From JAHDBG01 sp963922685 (GTDB lineage Bacteria > Pseudomonadota > Gammaproteobacteria > Chromatiales > Chromatiaceae): 21,883 bases of DNA. Below the pieces are notes generated by a model. The model ran no database searches and had not been told where the DNA came from. It was given only the letters and a program-made list of their open reading frames with translations. The DNA is taken from assembly GCA_963922685.1 (NCBI GenBank), contig CAWUJM010000030.1:1-21883 (forward strand), written 5' to 3'. The position numbers were made by a program, and so were the translations under genes. This document shows positions 15,558-21,883 of this stretch, in pieces (positions within the stretch are counted from its first letter, which is position 1; each line of letters starts with the position of its first letter).

Positions 15558-16256
15558 ATGTACACACAAATAAAAAAAACTAAAAGACACACATGCCTTA
15601 CTAAAAACATAATGCAAAAAAAACATGATTATGATCAGGGTCTTGGGTTTTATAATAGTCGGATTAAATCTATAGACTCTAGGGTTATACAATGCAATAA
15701 TACGGACGAAGAAATAGAAGAAAAATATAGCTCGGACGAAAAACATATGCATGAAATACAGAAGGCTGTCATTGAAGAAATTGTTAAAATTGATGGATGG
15801 AGAGCATTTAGAGGGGGGCATGTAGTCGTAAACGGTAACCAACTATTCCTGAGATGGCGTACTTTAGGTTCAGGAAAAAAAAGAATGAAAGGGGTTAAAA
15901 AGACTGATAAAGCAACTGCTCGTGGTCAAGGTATTTTGAGTGGTTCACTCGGATCAAGTCATTATCCTGATGAGGGTACACAATATGAGATCAGGCTACC
16001 AAATTTTTGGTTTGGTAATAATTGGGGTACTGTTTTATTTGGTTTAAGGAAGGATCCAAATAATCCTGGAAACACTCAAAGTTGGTTTCAGGTGGAAGGG
16101 CACTCAGGGACAATGGGAGAAAGTGGAATTAGATTTCTGACGGATGTGTTAATGCATGGATCTGACTTTATAAGTCATAAACGATCTGGCGAAAATGTGG
16201 GCCCATTTGGTACGGATCCTGCTAGCGAGAAGACGGGGCAAGAACGAATTTATTGA
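15558..16256 (+). CDS. AT-rich gene of unknown function
   Basis: A 232-residue soluble, basic protein that I do not recognise; no signal peptide or membrane segment is seen. Base composition is visibly richer in A/T than all neighbouring genes, with AAA/ATA-type codons, suggesting recent acquisition. The first ~75 residues are charged and helical (DEEIEEKYSSDEKHMHEIQ). The rest looks like one compact domain with striking blocks: RGQGILSGSLGSSHYPDEG, YEIRLPNFWFGNNWGTVLFG, WFQVEGHSG, LMHGSDFI and NVGPFGTD, rich in Gly, Trp and Phe. It might be an effector/toxin-like module given the immunity and toxin-antitoxin debris 2 kb away, but this is inference only. Ribosome-binding is poor: AAGGA (15535-15539) lies 18 bases upstream, nearer to a 9-codon ORF starting at 15544 that overlaps the gene start. 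Confidence 0.8.
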   Translation: MYTQIKKTKRHTCLTKNIMQKKHDYDQGLGFYNSRIKSIDSRVIQCNNTDEEIEEKYSSDEKHMHEIQKAVIEEIVKIDGWRAFRGGHVVVNGNQLFLRWRTLGSGKKRMKGVKKTDKATARGQGILSGSLGSSHYPDEGTQYEIRLPNFWFGNNWGTVLFGLRKDPNNPGNTQSWFQVEGHSGTMGESGIRFLTDVLMHGSDFISHKRSGENVGPFGTDPASEKTGQERIY

Positions 16257-16308
16257 ATTTTCCAGGCCACAAGGCCATGGTACAAAAAACTGATATGTTG
16301 CTGGGCCT

Positions 16309-16390
16309 CATTCCGCGCTAAGTCGCGGAATCTCTGGACTCAGGGTCAGACTGGAATAGATTCTGCGATTTCGCTACATGCAGAATGACA
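16309..16390. repeat. Composite palindromic repeat element, copy 1
   Basis: Two palindromic units lie in tandem: CATTCCGCG (16309-16317) with CGCGGAATC (16324-16332), then GATTCTGCG (16359-16367) with GCAGAATGACA (16380-16390). The outer ends (CATTCCGCG and CAGAATGAC) are also inverted relative to each other. The same architecture recurs at 19004-19126. The surrounding gap 16257-16420 holds no gene that I can support. Confidence 0.7.
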
Positions 16391-16420
16391 CGCGCCAGCC
16401 AGATCATGAACAAGTTCTAA

Positions 16421-16825
16421 TCAGGTGCCAGTCTTCCACCTGGATTCTTCTGTTGTGTCGCCCAGTAACATCAGCACGACCTTGCGGCCTTCTGCCAGAA
16501 CGATATTAAACGTCTGGCAGGCGGCCCGGTTGTGCATGACCTGAAAGCCGATCTGTGCATCCAGCAGCGGTTGCAGAACGGCCAGATCGGGAAACCGCTG
16601 CGTGCTGCCACTGCCCAGCAGGACCAGATCCGGTTGATGAGTGACGATTGGTGACAGGTCTTCGCAGCTTAACTCATGTATATTGGCTATCGGCCAGTCA
16701 GTGATCAGCTCATCCGGCAGAATCAGCAGACTGGGCGCATACAGCTGGCCCTGAATCTGATAACGACCAGCCTCACACGCCGTAATCTGATACGATCCTG
16801 CTACACAGTCCAGCGTTAAATTCAC
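16421..16825 (-). CDS. Mth938-like domain (DUF498) protein
   Basis: A 134-residue small protein of the Mth938/NDUFAF3-like family (COG3737 type). Supporting blocks are LLILPDELITDWP, QPDLVLLGSGSTQRFPDL, and IGFQVMHNRAACQTFNIVLAEGRKV read in two halves, with the normally conserved AACRTYN seen as AACQTFN. Its molecular role in bacteria is not established; the mitochondrial relative helps complex I assembly. I place the start at GTG 16825 (VNLTLDC), because GGAGGAG (16837-16831) precedes it by 5 bases; a longer frame would run into alaC. It diverges from alaC with 23 bases between start codons, an arrangement also seen in some Betaproteobacteria. Confidence 0.85.
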   Translation of the reverse strand: MNLTLDCVAGSYQITACEAGRYQIQGQLYAPSLLILPDELITDWPIANIHELSCEDLSPIVTHQPDLVLLGSGSTQRFPDLAVLQPLLDAQIGFQVMHNRAACQTFNIVLAEGRKVVLMLLGDTTEESRWKTGT

Positions 16826-16833
16826 AATCTCTC

Positions 16834-16841
16834 CTCCGGAG
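16834..16841. promoter_or_regulatory. Shared palindromic ribosome-binding site
   Basis: The perfect 8-bp palindrome CTCCGGAG supplies the GGAG for alaC on the plus strand (7 bases before GTG 16849) and the outer part of GGAGGAG for the Mth938-like gene on the minus strand. Because it is self-complementary, one DNA site gives both divergent messages their Shine-Dalgarno. Confidence 0.7.
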
Positions 16842-16848
16842 TGCACCC

Positions 16849-18048
16849 GTGTCAGCAACACAGATGGAACAATTCCAGCGCATCCAGCGCCTGCCGCCCT
16901 ACGTCTTTGCGATCGTGAATGCACTGAAGGCGAAGGCGCGGGCGCAGGGCAAGGATATCATAGATTTTGGCATGGGCAACCCGGACCAGCCGACCCCGCC
17001 CCATATCGTCGCCAAGATGACCGAAGCGGCGCAGCGACCGGACACCCACCGGTATTCGATGTCGCGCGGCATACCGCGATTACGCCAGGCGATCTGCAAC
17101 TGGTACCAGTGCCGCTATGCAGTTGAGCTGGATCCGGAAACCCAGGCGATCGTTACCATCGGTTCAAAAGAAGGCCTGTCCCATCTGGCTCTGGCCTGTG
17201 TCGGACCGGGAGATTCGGTGCTGGTGCCGGACCCGGCCTATCCGATCCATCCGTATGGCTTTATCATCGCTGGTGCGGACGTACGTCACATCTCAACCCA
17301 GCCGGGCACCGACTTCTTTGCCGCACTGGAAAAGGCAATCACCGAATCCTGGCCCAGACCCAAGATGCTGGTGCTGAACTATCCGGGAAATCCGACCACC
17401 GAATGTGTTGAACTGGCCTTTTTTGAACGCGTGATCGCCATTGCCAGACAACATCAGATCTGGGTCATCCAGGATCTGGCGTATGCTGATATCGTGTTTG
17501 ATGGCTACCAGGCACCCTCCATCATGCAGGTACCGGGCGCAGCCGATATCGCAGTCGAATTTTTTTCATTATCGAAGAGCTACAACATGCCAGGCTGGCG
17601 GGTCGGCTTTATGGTCGGCAACGAGACCCTGGTTGCTGCATTGGGGCGGGTTAAATCGTACCTGGACTATGGCATGTTCACACCGATCCAGGTGGCGGCG
17701 ATCACCGCACTGGAGGGGCCGCAGGATTGTGTGGAACAGATTCGGCGCATGTATCAGTCACGTCGTAATGTGCTATGTGACGGCCTGAACAAGCTGGGCT
17801 GGTTGGTACAGAAACCGCAGGCGACCATGTTTGTCTGGGCACCGATTCCGGCATACTACGCTGCGATGGGATCATTAGAATTTTCCAAAAAGCTGCTGCA
17901 TGAAGCCAAGGTTGCAGTCTCCCCCGGGATCGGATTCGGACAGTATGGCGATCAGTATGTTCGTTTCGGCCTGATAGAGAACGAACATCGTACCCGACAG
18001 GCATTGCGCGGCATTCGCGACATGTTACGACGTGATGGCTATGCCTGA
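16849..18048 (+). CDS. alaC: Alanine transaminase AlaC-type class I/II aminotransferase
   Basis: A 399-residue fold-type I PLP enzyme. Family blocks are PPYVFAIVNALKAKARA, IIDFGMGNPDQPTP, HRYSMSRGIPRLRQAI, VLNYPGNPTTECV, IQDLAYADIVFDGY, and the PLP lysine in SLSKSYNMPGWRVGF. AlaC and close relatives convert pyruvate and glutamate to alanine and 2-oxoglutarate; some relatives act on methionine-related or diaminopimelate substrates, so the exact substrate is inferred. The start is GTG 16849 with GGAG 7 bases upstream; ATG 16864 is an alternative. In many proteobacteria hom and thrC follow; here they do not, and decayed toxin/immunity genes come next. Confidence 0.93.
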   Translation: MSATQMEQFQRIQRLPPYVFAIVNALKAKARAQGKDIIDFGMGNPDQPTPPHIVAKMTEAAQRPDTHRYSMSRGIPRLRQAICNWYQCRYAVELDPETQAIVTIGSKEGLSHLALACVGPGDSVLVPDPAYPIHPYGFIIAGADVRHISTQPGTDFFAALEKAITESWPRPKMLVLNYPGNPTTECVELAFFERVIAIARQHQIWVIQDLAYADIVFDGYQAPSIMQVPGAADIAVEFFSLSKSYNMPGWRVGFMVGNETLVAALGRVKSYLDYGMFTPIQVAAITALEGPQDCVEQIRRMYQSRRNVLCDGLNKLGWLVQKPQATMFVWAPIPAYYAAMGSLEFSKKLLHEAKVAVSPGIGFGQYGDQYVRFGLIENEHRTRQALRGIRDMLRRDGYA

Positions 18049-18115
18049 GGACATTTCAGTATCGGTTTGCCATAATCTTCAGGTACATGCAACACCTCGC
18101 CTTCCGGATCAATGT
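18039..18115 (-). pseudogene. Short protein-like fragment at the alaC 3' end
   Basis: Between two stop codons on the minus strand lies a 25-codon stretch reading DPEGEVLHVPEDYGKPILK, a sequence that looks like the tail of a real protein rather than random translation. It overlaps the alaC stop and precedes no start codon of its own. It may be the 3' remnant of a gene once upstream of the Imm49-like remnant on the same strand. I do not recognise the family. Confidence 0.25.
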
Positions 18116-18128
18116 TATTTCTTCACAC

Positions 18129-18570
18129 TTAGCCTGTCACCCTGTCATCTGCCGGAGTCCACACCAGCCCTTGGGGAATGAAGGGATCCACCACCGGTTG
18201 TGGCAGCCCGGCGTGGATGCCGAGGTTGGTCATCGCCACCGCAAACTCGGCATAGTGACCACTCACGGTGCCTTTGTCTTCGCCATAGTGTGCATCATGG
18301 TGCCAGATCGCCAGTTGCGCTTGTATACCCTTGGCAAAGGTTTGCGGGTCCTGCTGCAGTATGCCCCACAGTGCCTGGTGCAGGGTGTAGTAGTTGCGGC
18401 GGTAGGTGATCTTTTTACTGGGCCGGGCACGGTAAGCGTCCATATGTTTCTTGCAGTGCGCACTGGCAGCTGCCGTATCGCCGTTAAACCAGGCCTTCAG
18501 GGCATGCACTAAGCCATCGGTTATGTCCGGTTTGTCGTTGCCGGGAAATCGTCCTTCCGGGAACAACACA
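18129..18570 (-). pseudogene. Imm49-like immunity protein remnant, N-terminus lost
   Basis: The open frame on the minus strand extends to 18761, but only the part up to about 18570 looks like protein: DITDGLVHALKAWFNGD, YRRNYYTLHQALWGILQQD, FAKGIQAQLAIWHHDAHYG, and the end AVAMTNLGIHAGLPQPVVDP. The helical pattern and the closing ‘Gl...dP(y/f)(l/i)P’ style resemble Imm49-family immunity proteins, which protect against polymorphic nuclease toxins; the match is from memory and moderate. Upstream of ~18570 the frame is simply antisense to a hipB remnant, so the N-terminus has been replaced at that junction. No toxin partner is adjacent. Confidence 0.45.
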
Positions 18571-18571
18571 C

Positions 18572-18805
18572 AGGCTTCTGTCGCTGATTGCAGAACGTAC
18601 CGGTCTGAGCCGGTTGACTGTGCGCAGAATTCAGCAGGGTGAACCGACTGTCTCGCTCGGCCATTATGTTGCGGTGCTGAGTGTGCTCGGGCTGGTGGGT
18701 GATCTGGCGCAGGTTGCAGATGATGACGCACTGGGACGCAAGTTGCAGGATATCCAGGCACTGCGGTCGGCAGGTCGGCAGACTAATCAGCAGTGTCACG
18801 GATGA
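18572..18805 (+). pseudogene. hipB: HipB-like XRE antitoxin remnant
   Basis: The frame encodes the second half of an XRE helix-turn-helix domain and its dimerisation tail: LIAERTGLSRLTVRRIQQGE, VSLGHYVAVLSVLGLVGDL, DDDALGRKLQDIQAL. This is the pattern of antitoxins paired with HipA kinases (‘GxxR.TLqRiEkGe..VsLgtyl.VL..LGL’). The first helices and any start codon are missing; sequence similarity stops near 18572, where the Imm49-like remnant begins on the other strand. The stop overlaps the ATG of the following hipA remnant (ATGA at 18802-18805), the classic hipBA arrangement. Confidence 0.6.
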
Positions 18806-18981
18806 ACCAGACTGCTGATGTGTATGCTGATGAGCAGCACAGTGTCGCTGCGCATAACTTCCGGGTGTTTCCGGTTCTGGCAGAGGTCATCAGCAGTGTA
18901 CGCCAGTGGCGTCGTGTGGCGAGTCAGGCCGGTCTGGGGCGGGGAGAACAGGCTGCGATGGCACCGGCATTCAATGTCTGA
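18802..18981 (+). pseudogene. hipA: HipA-like toxin remnant with internal deletion
   Basis: Only 59 codons remain of a family normally over 400 residues. The start MNQTADVYADEQH looks like a HipA N-terminus (‘..adVy.dg..’), and it passes without frame loss to RVFPVLAEVISSVRQWRRVA and GEQAAMAPAFNV, which resembles the helical end of HipA-type kinases. The kinase core (P-loop and catalytic Asp motifs) is gone, so no toxin activity is expected. Position after hipB in ATGA overlap supports the call. It appears to be an in-frame internal deletion near codon 15. Confidence 0.5.
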
Positions 18982-19003
18982 ATCTGGAGTTACACACAAC
19001 AAC

Positions 19004-19126
19004 GTCATTCTGCGCGGCAGCATTGTTGCCGTTGCAGAATCTTCCTGATTTACCCGCCAGATCTACGCAAATCCGGCACCGCTGGCGATGGATTCCGCGA
19101 TTTCGCTCCGCTCCGCGCGGAATGAC
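19004..19126. repeat. Composite palindromic repeat element, copy 2
   Basis: GTCATTCTGCG (19004-19014) pairs with GCAGAATC (19034-19041), and 49 bases later GATTCCGCG (19091-19099) pairs with CGCGGAATGAC (19116-19125 region). The layout of two palindromes between outer inverted ends GTCATTC...GAATGAC is that of the element at 16309-16390. The second unit lies 55 bases downstream of the PBP1A stop and might also end that transcript. Nothing else is seen between 18982 and 19180. Confidence 0.7.
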
Positions 19127-19180
19127 ATGTGGAGCCATCCGGGAAGATCGGCAAAAGGTGTCGCCGGTTTTACTGGCTGT

Positions 19181-21517
19181 TCAGTATATTTCAGCTTCTG
19201 AGGCAGAATTGTCGGCTGCGGGTGCCAGGCGGGGCAGGTTGCGCCGACGAAAGACTTCGGTGATTGCATCCTGGGTATCCGGCGGAACACGTAGTCCGGT
19301 GGCGGGATCTATGCGGGCGCGGACAATGCCGGGCGGTATTCTTGGAACCCGGTCTTTGGTATCATGTAAGGCAACTGCCATATAGTCCATCCAGGCCGGG
19401 AGTGCGACCCGTCCGCCAACTTCGCCCCGGCCAAGCTTCCGGTTGTCCGCAAAGCCGACCCAGACGCTGGCTGACACGGCCTGGTTAAACCCACTGAACC
19501 AGGCATCCCGCTGGTCGTTGGTCGTGCCGGTCTTGCCGGCCAGGTCGCGGCGTTTGAGTTTGCGCGCGGCCCGGGCGGTACCCAGCCGGATCACGTCCCG
19601 CATCATGGTGTACATCAGATACTGGTTCTGCGCACTGATCGCACGGGGTGCCGGATGGTCACAGGCTGAACAGTTGGTGGCTGGTGTCGCCTGATAGATC
19701 AGCTTACCATTCTGGTGTATGCGGTCGATGAAATACGGCGTGACACGATAACCGCCATTGGCCAGGATCGCATAACCCGCCGCCATCTGTAGTGGCGTGA
19801 CACTGGCATTGCCGAGTGCAAGTGACAGGTTAGGTGCCAGCTTATCCTGACTGAAACCAAATTTCCTGATATGGCGCATCATGGCCGGAACACCAATGTC
19901 GCGTACCAGCCGGATTGAGATCAGGTTACGCGAATGGGTCAGTGCGGCACGTAACCGGGTCGGGCCATACAGTCGACCAGAATAATTTTCCGGTCGCCAG
20001 AGGTCTTCCAGTCCCCGGTCTCTGGAAACAACGGGTGCATCGTGCAGGATGCTGGCCGGGGTATAGCCATGTTCCAGTGCGGCTGAATACACAAATGCCT
20101 TCAGGCCGGAACCGGGTTGTCGCCAGGCCTGGGTCGCGCTGTTAAATTGTTGCGTGTAATAATCATAGCCGCCGGTCAGCGCCAGGATGGCACCGTCCGC
20201 TGGCCGGACTGAGACCAGTGCTCCCAGCAGTTCCGGCACCTGAGCCAGTTGCCAGGTGGCCTGATCCGGTGTGGCTGCTGTCTGCCGGACACGAATCAGA
20301 TCACCCGGCTGCAGGAGGGTGCTGGCTCTTTTCGGTGCAGCACCGACCCGGTCCGGACTGATATATTTTTTTGCCCAGCGCATACCTGCCCAAGGCAGGG
20401 TGATGGTTTGTGCCGGACCCAGATAGACTTCGGCGGTCTTTTTGCCGACAGTGGTCACAATACCCGGGCGCAGGGCCGCAACAGTCGGGTGTTGCGCCAG
20501 CAATTCGTCTAGGTCTGTTGTTTCAGCACGGATGTCATAGTGGGCTTCTGCGCCGCGATAGCCGTGCCGCTGGCTGTAGGCATCCAGCGTGTTGCGCAGT
20601 GCCTGGTTAGCCGCTGTCTGATCTCTGGATTGCAGGGTGGTGTACACTTCGTAGCCACCGGTATATACCGCTTCGCCATATTGTGCGAACAGCCTGGCCC
20701 GCACCATTTCGGCGACATACGGGGCTTCCACCTGTACCGTTGGCTGATAAGGCCGGGCACTGACCGGTGTGGCCAGTGCCTGGCCATAGTCTGTCTGGCT
20801 GATCATGTCCAGCGACAGCATTTGTTCCAGCACATAGTTACGCCGGATCAGTGCACGTTCCGGATTGACCAGCGGATTATAGCGTGAGGGTGCTTTTGGT
20901 AATCCGGCCAGCATGGCGATCTGGGCCAGATTTAGCTGTTGCAGTGGCCTGCCGTAATACGCATGGGCTGCTGCGCCGATGCCATAGGCACGTTGGCCCA
21001 GATAGATCTTATTAAGATACAGGGCCAGGATGTCCTGTTTGCTGAACTGACGCTCTATCCGCCAGGCCAGAAAGATTTCATACAGTTTACGCAGGTAGGT
21101 CTTGTCGCGGCTCAGATAAAAGTTGCGCGCCACCTGCATGGTGATGGTGCTGCCGCCCTGCTGGCGTTGTCCGGTCACAATCAGCCGGAAGGCAGCGCGC
21201 AGCAGACTCACGGGATCAATGCCCGGATGGCTGAAAAAAGCGGCATCTTCTGCAGCAATAAATGCATTGATCACCGGTTGGGGGATCTGCGCATAATCCA
21301 GCAGCAAACGCCTTTTCTCACCAAATTCGGCAATCAGTTCACCAGCCTGGCTATAGACCTTCAGCGGCACCTGTAGCTGAACGTCGCTTAAGGCACCGGT
21401 ATCCGGCAGGTCAGGTGCCATTCTGTAGTAGGCTACGCCGATGGCGGCAGCACCTGACAACAGTACGATGAAGATACCAATGAGCAGGATAGTGCCTGCT
21501 CTGATCAACCAGGTCAT
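19181..21517 (-). CDS. ponA: Class A penicillin-binding protein 1A
   Basis: A bifunctional peptidoglycan glycosyltransferase/transpeptidase anchored in the inner membrane. Counting from ATG 21517 (778 residues): membrane helix ~5-30; GT51 domain with Glu90 in EDAAFFSHPG, GGSTITMQVARNF, and KIYLGQRAYGIGAAA; an OB-fold-like insert typical of Gram-negative PBP1A (~270-420); transpeptidase with Ser470-xx-Lys473 (PGSGLKAF), SRN at 529-531 and KTGTT at 662-666. The C-terminal tail is short. ATG 21517 is preferred because the membrane helix should be near the N-terminus and GGAAA lies upstream; ATG 21550 is possible, whereas the TTG at 21646 adds a non-conserved tail. The pil gene cluster often found divergent from ponA is not visible. 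Confidence 0.96.
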   Translation of the reverse strand: MTWLIRAGTILLIGIFIVLLSGAAAIGVAYYRMAPDLPDTGALSDVQLQVPLKVYSQAGELIAEFGEKRRLLLDYAQIPQPVINAFIAAEDAAFFSHPGIDPVSLLRAAFRLIVTGQRQQGGSTITMQVARNFYLSRDKTYLRKLYEIFLAWRIERQFSKQDILALYLNKIYLGQRAYGIGAAAHAYYGRPLQQLNLAQIAMLAGLPKAPSRYNPLVNPERALIRRNYVLEQMLSLDMISQTDYGQALATPVSARPYQPTVQVEAPYVAEMVRARLFAQYGEAVYTGGYEVYTTLQSRDQTAANQALRNTLDAYSQRHGYRGAEAHYDIRAETTDLDELLAQHPTVAALRPGIVTTVGKKTAEVYLGPAQTITLPWAGMRWAKKYISPDRVGAAPKRASTLLQPGDLIRVRQTAATPDQATWQLAQVPELLGALVSVRPADGAILALTGGYDYYTQQFNSATQAWRQPGSGLKAFVYSAALEHGYTPASILHDAPVVSRDRGLEDLWRPENYSGRLYGPTRLRAALTHSRNLISIRLVRDIGVPAMMRHIRKFGFSQDKLAPNLSLALGNASVTPLQMAAGYAILANGGYRVTPYFIDRIHQNGKLIYQATPATNCSACDHPAPRAISAQNQYLMYTMMRDVIRLGTARAARKLKRRDLAGKTGTTNDQRDAWFSGFNQAVSASVWVGFADNRKLGRGEVGGRVALPAWMDYMAVALHDTKDRVPRIPPGIVRARIDPATGLRVPPDTQDAITEVFRRRNLPRLAPAADNSASEAEIY

Positions 21518-21642
21518 ATTGATTTCCGGACGGTTAACTGGGCTGGCCATTGTAAACGAGGTCAGCCTGCTCTGGTATGAGGGTTCGACAACATGACCAG
21601 CTGAATATCCTGCGGGGTTTTCATTCGTCTGTTGGTAGTGGG

Positions 21643-21768
21643 TCAAACCTGTGTTTTCGTATGGATACAGATTGGGTATTTTCCCATAGTGCCATACGCA
21701 AGTTTATTGTTTGACATTTTTATAAACCACAAATTTAGCTCGCTACCGATCTGCTCATAGCAAGCCAT
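21643..21768 (-). CDS. Possible 41-aa small protein upstream of ponA
   Basis: In the AT-rich end of the window a short frame begins MACYEQIGSELNLWFIKMSN and ends IHTKTQV. AGGAG lies 8 bases before the ATG at 21768, and a TATAAT box (21797-21792) lies 24 bases upstream, though no good -35 is seen. The protein is unknown to me, has two Cys and no membrane segment. It could be a leader peptide for ponA or chance. The remaining bases to 21883 show no other feature. Confidence 0.35.
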   Translation of the reverse strand: MACYEQIGSELNLWFIKMSNNKLAYGTMGKYPICIHTKTQV

Positions 21769-21883
21769 TTCCATTACTCCTGATTACTAGTATTATAAAC
21801 AACTTATGCTAACAACACTTTTGCACCTCCAGCAATTCCCGCTGAAAAGTTGGTTGAGCGTCGCGAAGTGGTTTTTGAGGCGT

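Noticed and set aside
18571..18761. N-terminal part of the 210-codon minus-strand frame
   Set aside because: This section is antisense to the hipB remnant and reads as low-quality His/Pro/Arg-rich translation, so it is not part of the immunity gene.
21518..21646. N-terminal extension of PBP1A from a TTG
   Set aside because: The added residues are polar and not family-like; the membrane anchor should be close to the N-terminus, so ATG 21517 fits better.
1..21883. CRISPR arrays, tRNA or rRNA genes, complete insertion sequences
   Set aside because: No regularly spaced direct repeats, no tRNA-like sequence with CCA-type structure, no rRNA stretches and no intact transposase were seen.

Overview
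The window is a chromosomal segment from a Gram-negative proteobacterium, most likely Beta- or Gammaproteobacteria. The evidence is the set of conserved blocks: thrS-infC-rpmI-rplT, rplU-rpmA-obgE-proB, hflK-hflC, an asd of the proteobacterial GGNC type, a CcmC haem-handling protein, a type IV pilin and a class A PBP1A. The next gene beyond alaC, where hom-thrC would be a familiar neighbour, is missing. I cannot name the genus. Housekeeping genes are moderately GC-rich. One gene (15558-16256) and the last 240 bases are clearly AT-rich.

Layout. 1-4960 (minus strand): asd, a beheaded Rpn-family nuclease remnant, thrS, infC (start corrected to an AUC codon), rpmI and rplT, with copies of a ~49-bp palindromic repeat in the spacers. 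5023-6874 (plus): beta-carbonic anhydrase and serC behind one sigma70-like promoter. 6921-9894 (plus): promoter, rplU, rpmA, a strong intrinsic terminator, then obgE and proB, which overlap by 4 bp. 9990-10427 (minus): a lone type IV pilin. 10511-11236 (plus): an orphan ccmC, tail-to-tail with aroB (minus). aroB and mrp (plus) diverge with almost no spacer. 13466-15495: the hflK-hflC membrane-protease modulator pair.

15496-19180 is the accessory part. It holds an AT-rich unknown 232-aa gene, two composite palindromic repeat elements (16309-16390 and 19004-19126), a divergent Mth938-like/alaC pair whose two ribosome-binding sites share one palindrome, and a scrapyard of decayed toxin/immunity genes: an Imm49-like remnant, a hipB remnant, and a hipA reduced to its two ends. 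19181-21517 (minus) encodes PBP1A. Upstream of it an AT-rich stretch carries a possible 41-aa small ORF.

In function the window is mostly translation (ThrRS, IF-3, L35, L20, L21, L27, Obg), amino-acid synthesis (Asd, SerC, ProB, AroB, AlaC), Fe-S carrier (Mrp), proteolysis control (HflKC) and cell wall. The best candidate for something undescribed is the AT-rich gene at 15558-16256. The toxin-antitoxin debris and flanking repeats suggest this interval is a site of repeated gene turnover. All calls come from reading the sequence; no database search was run.
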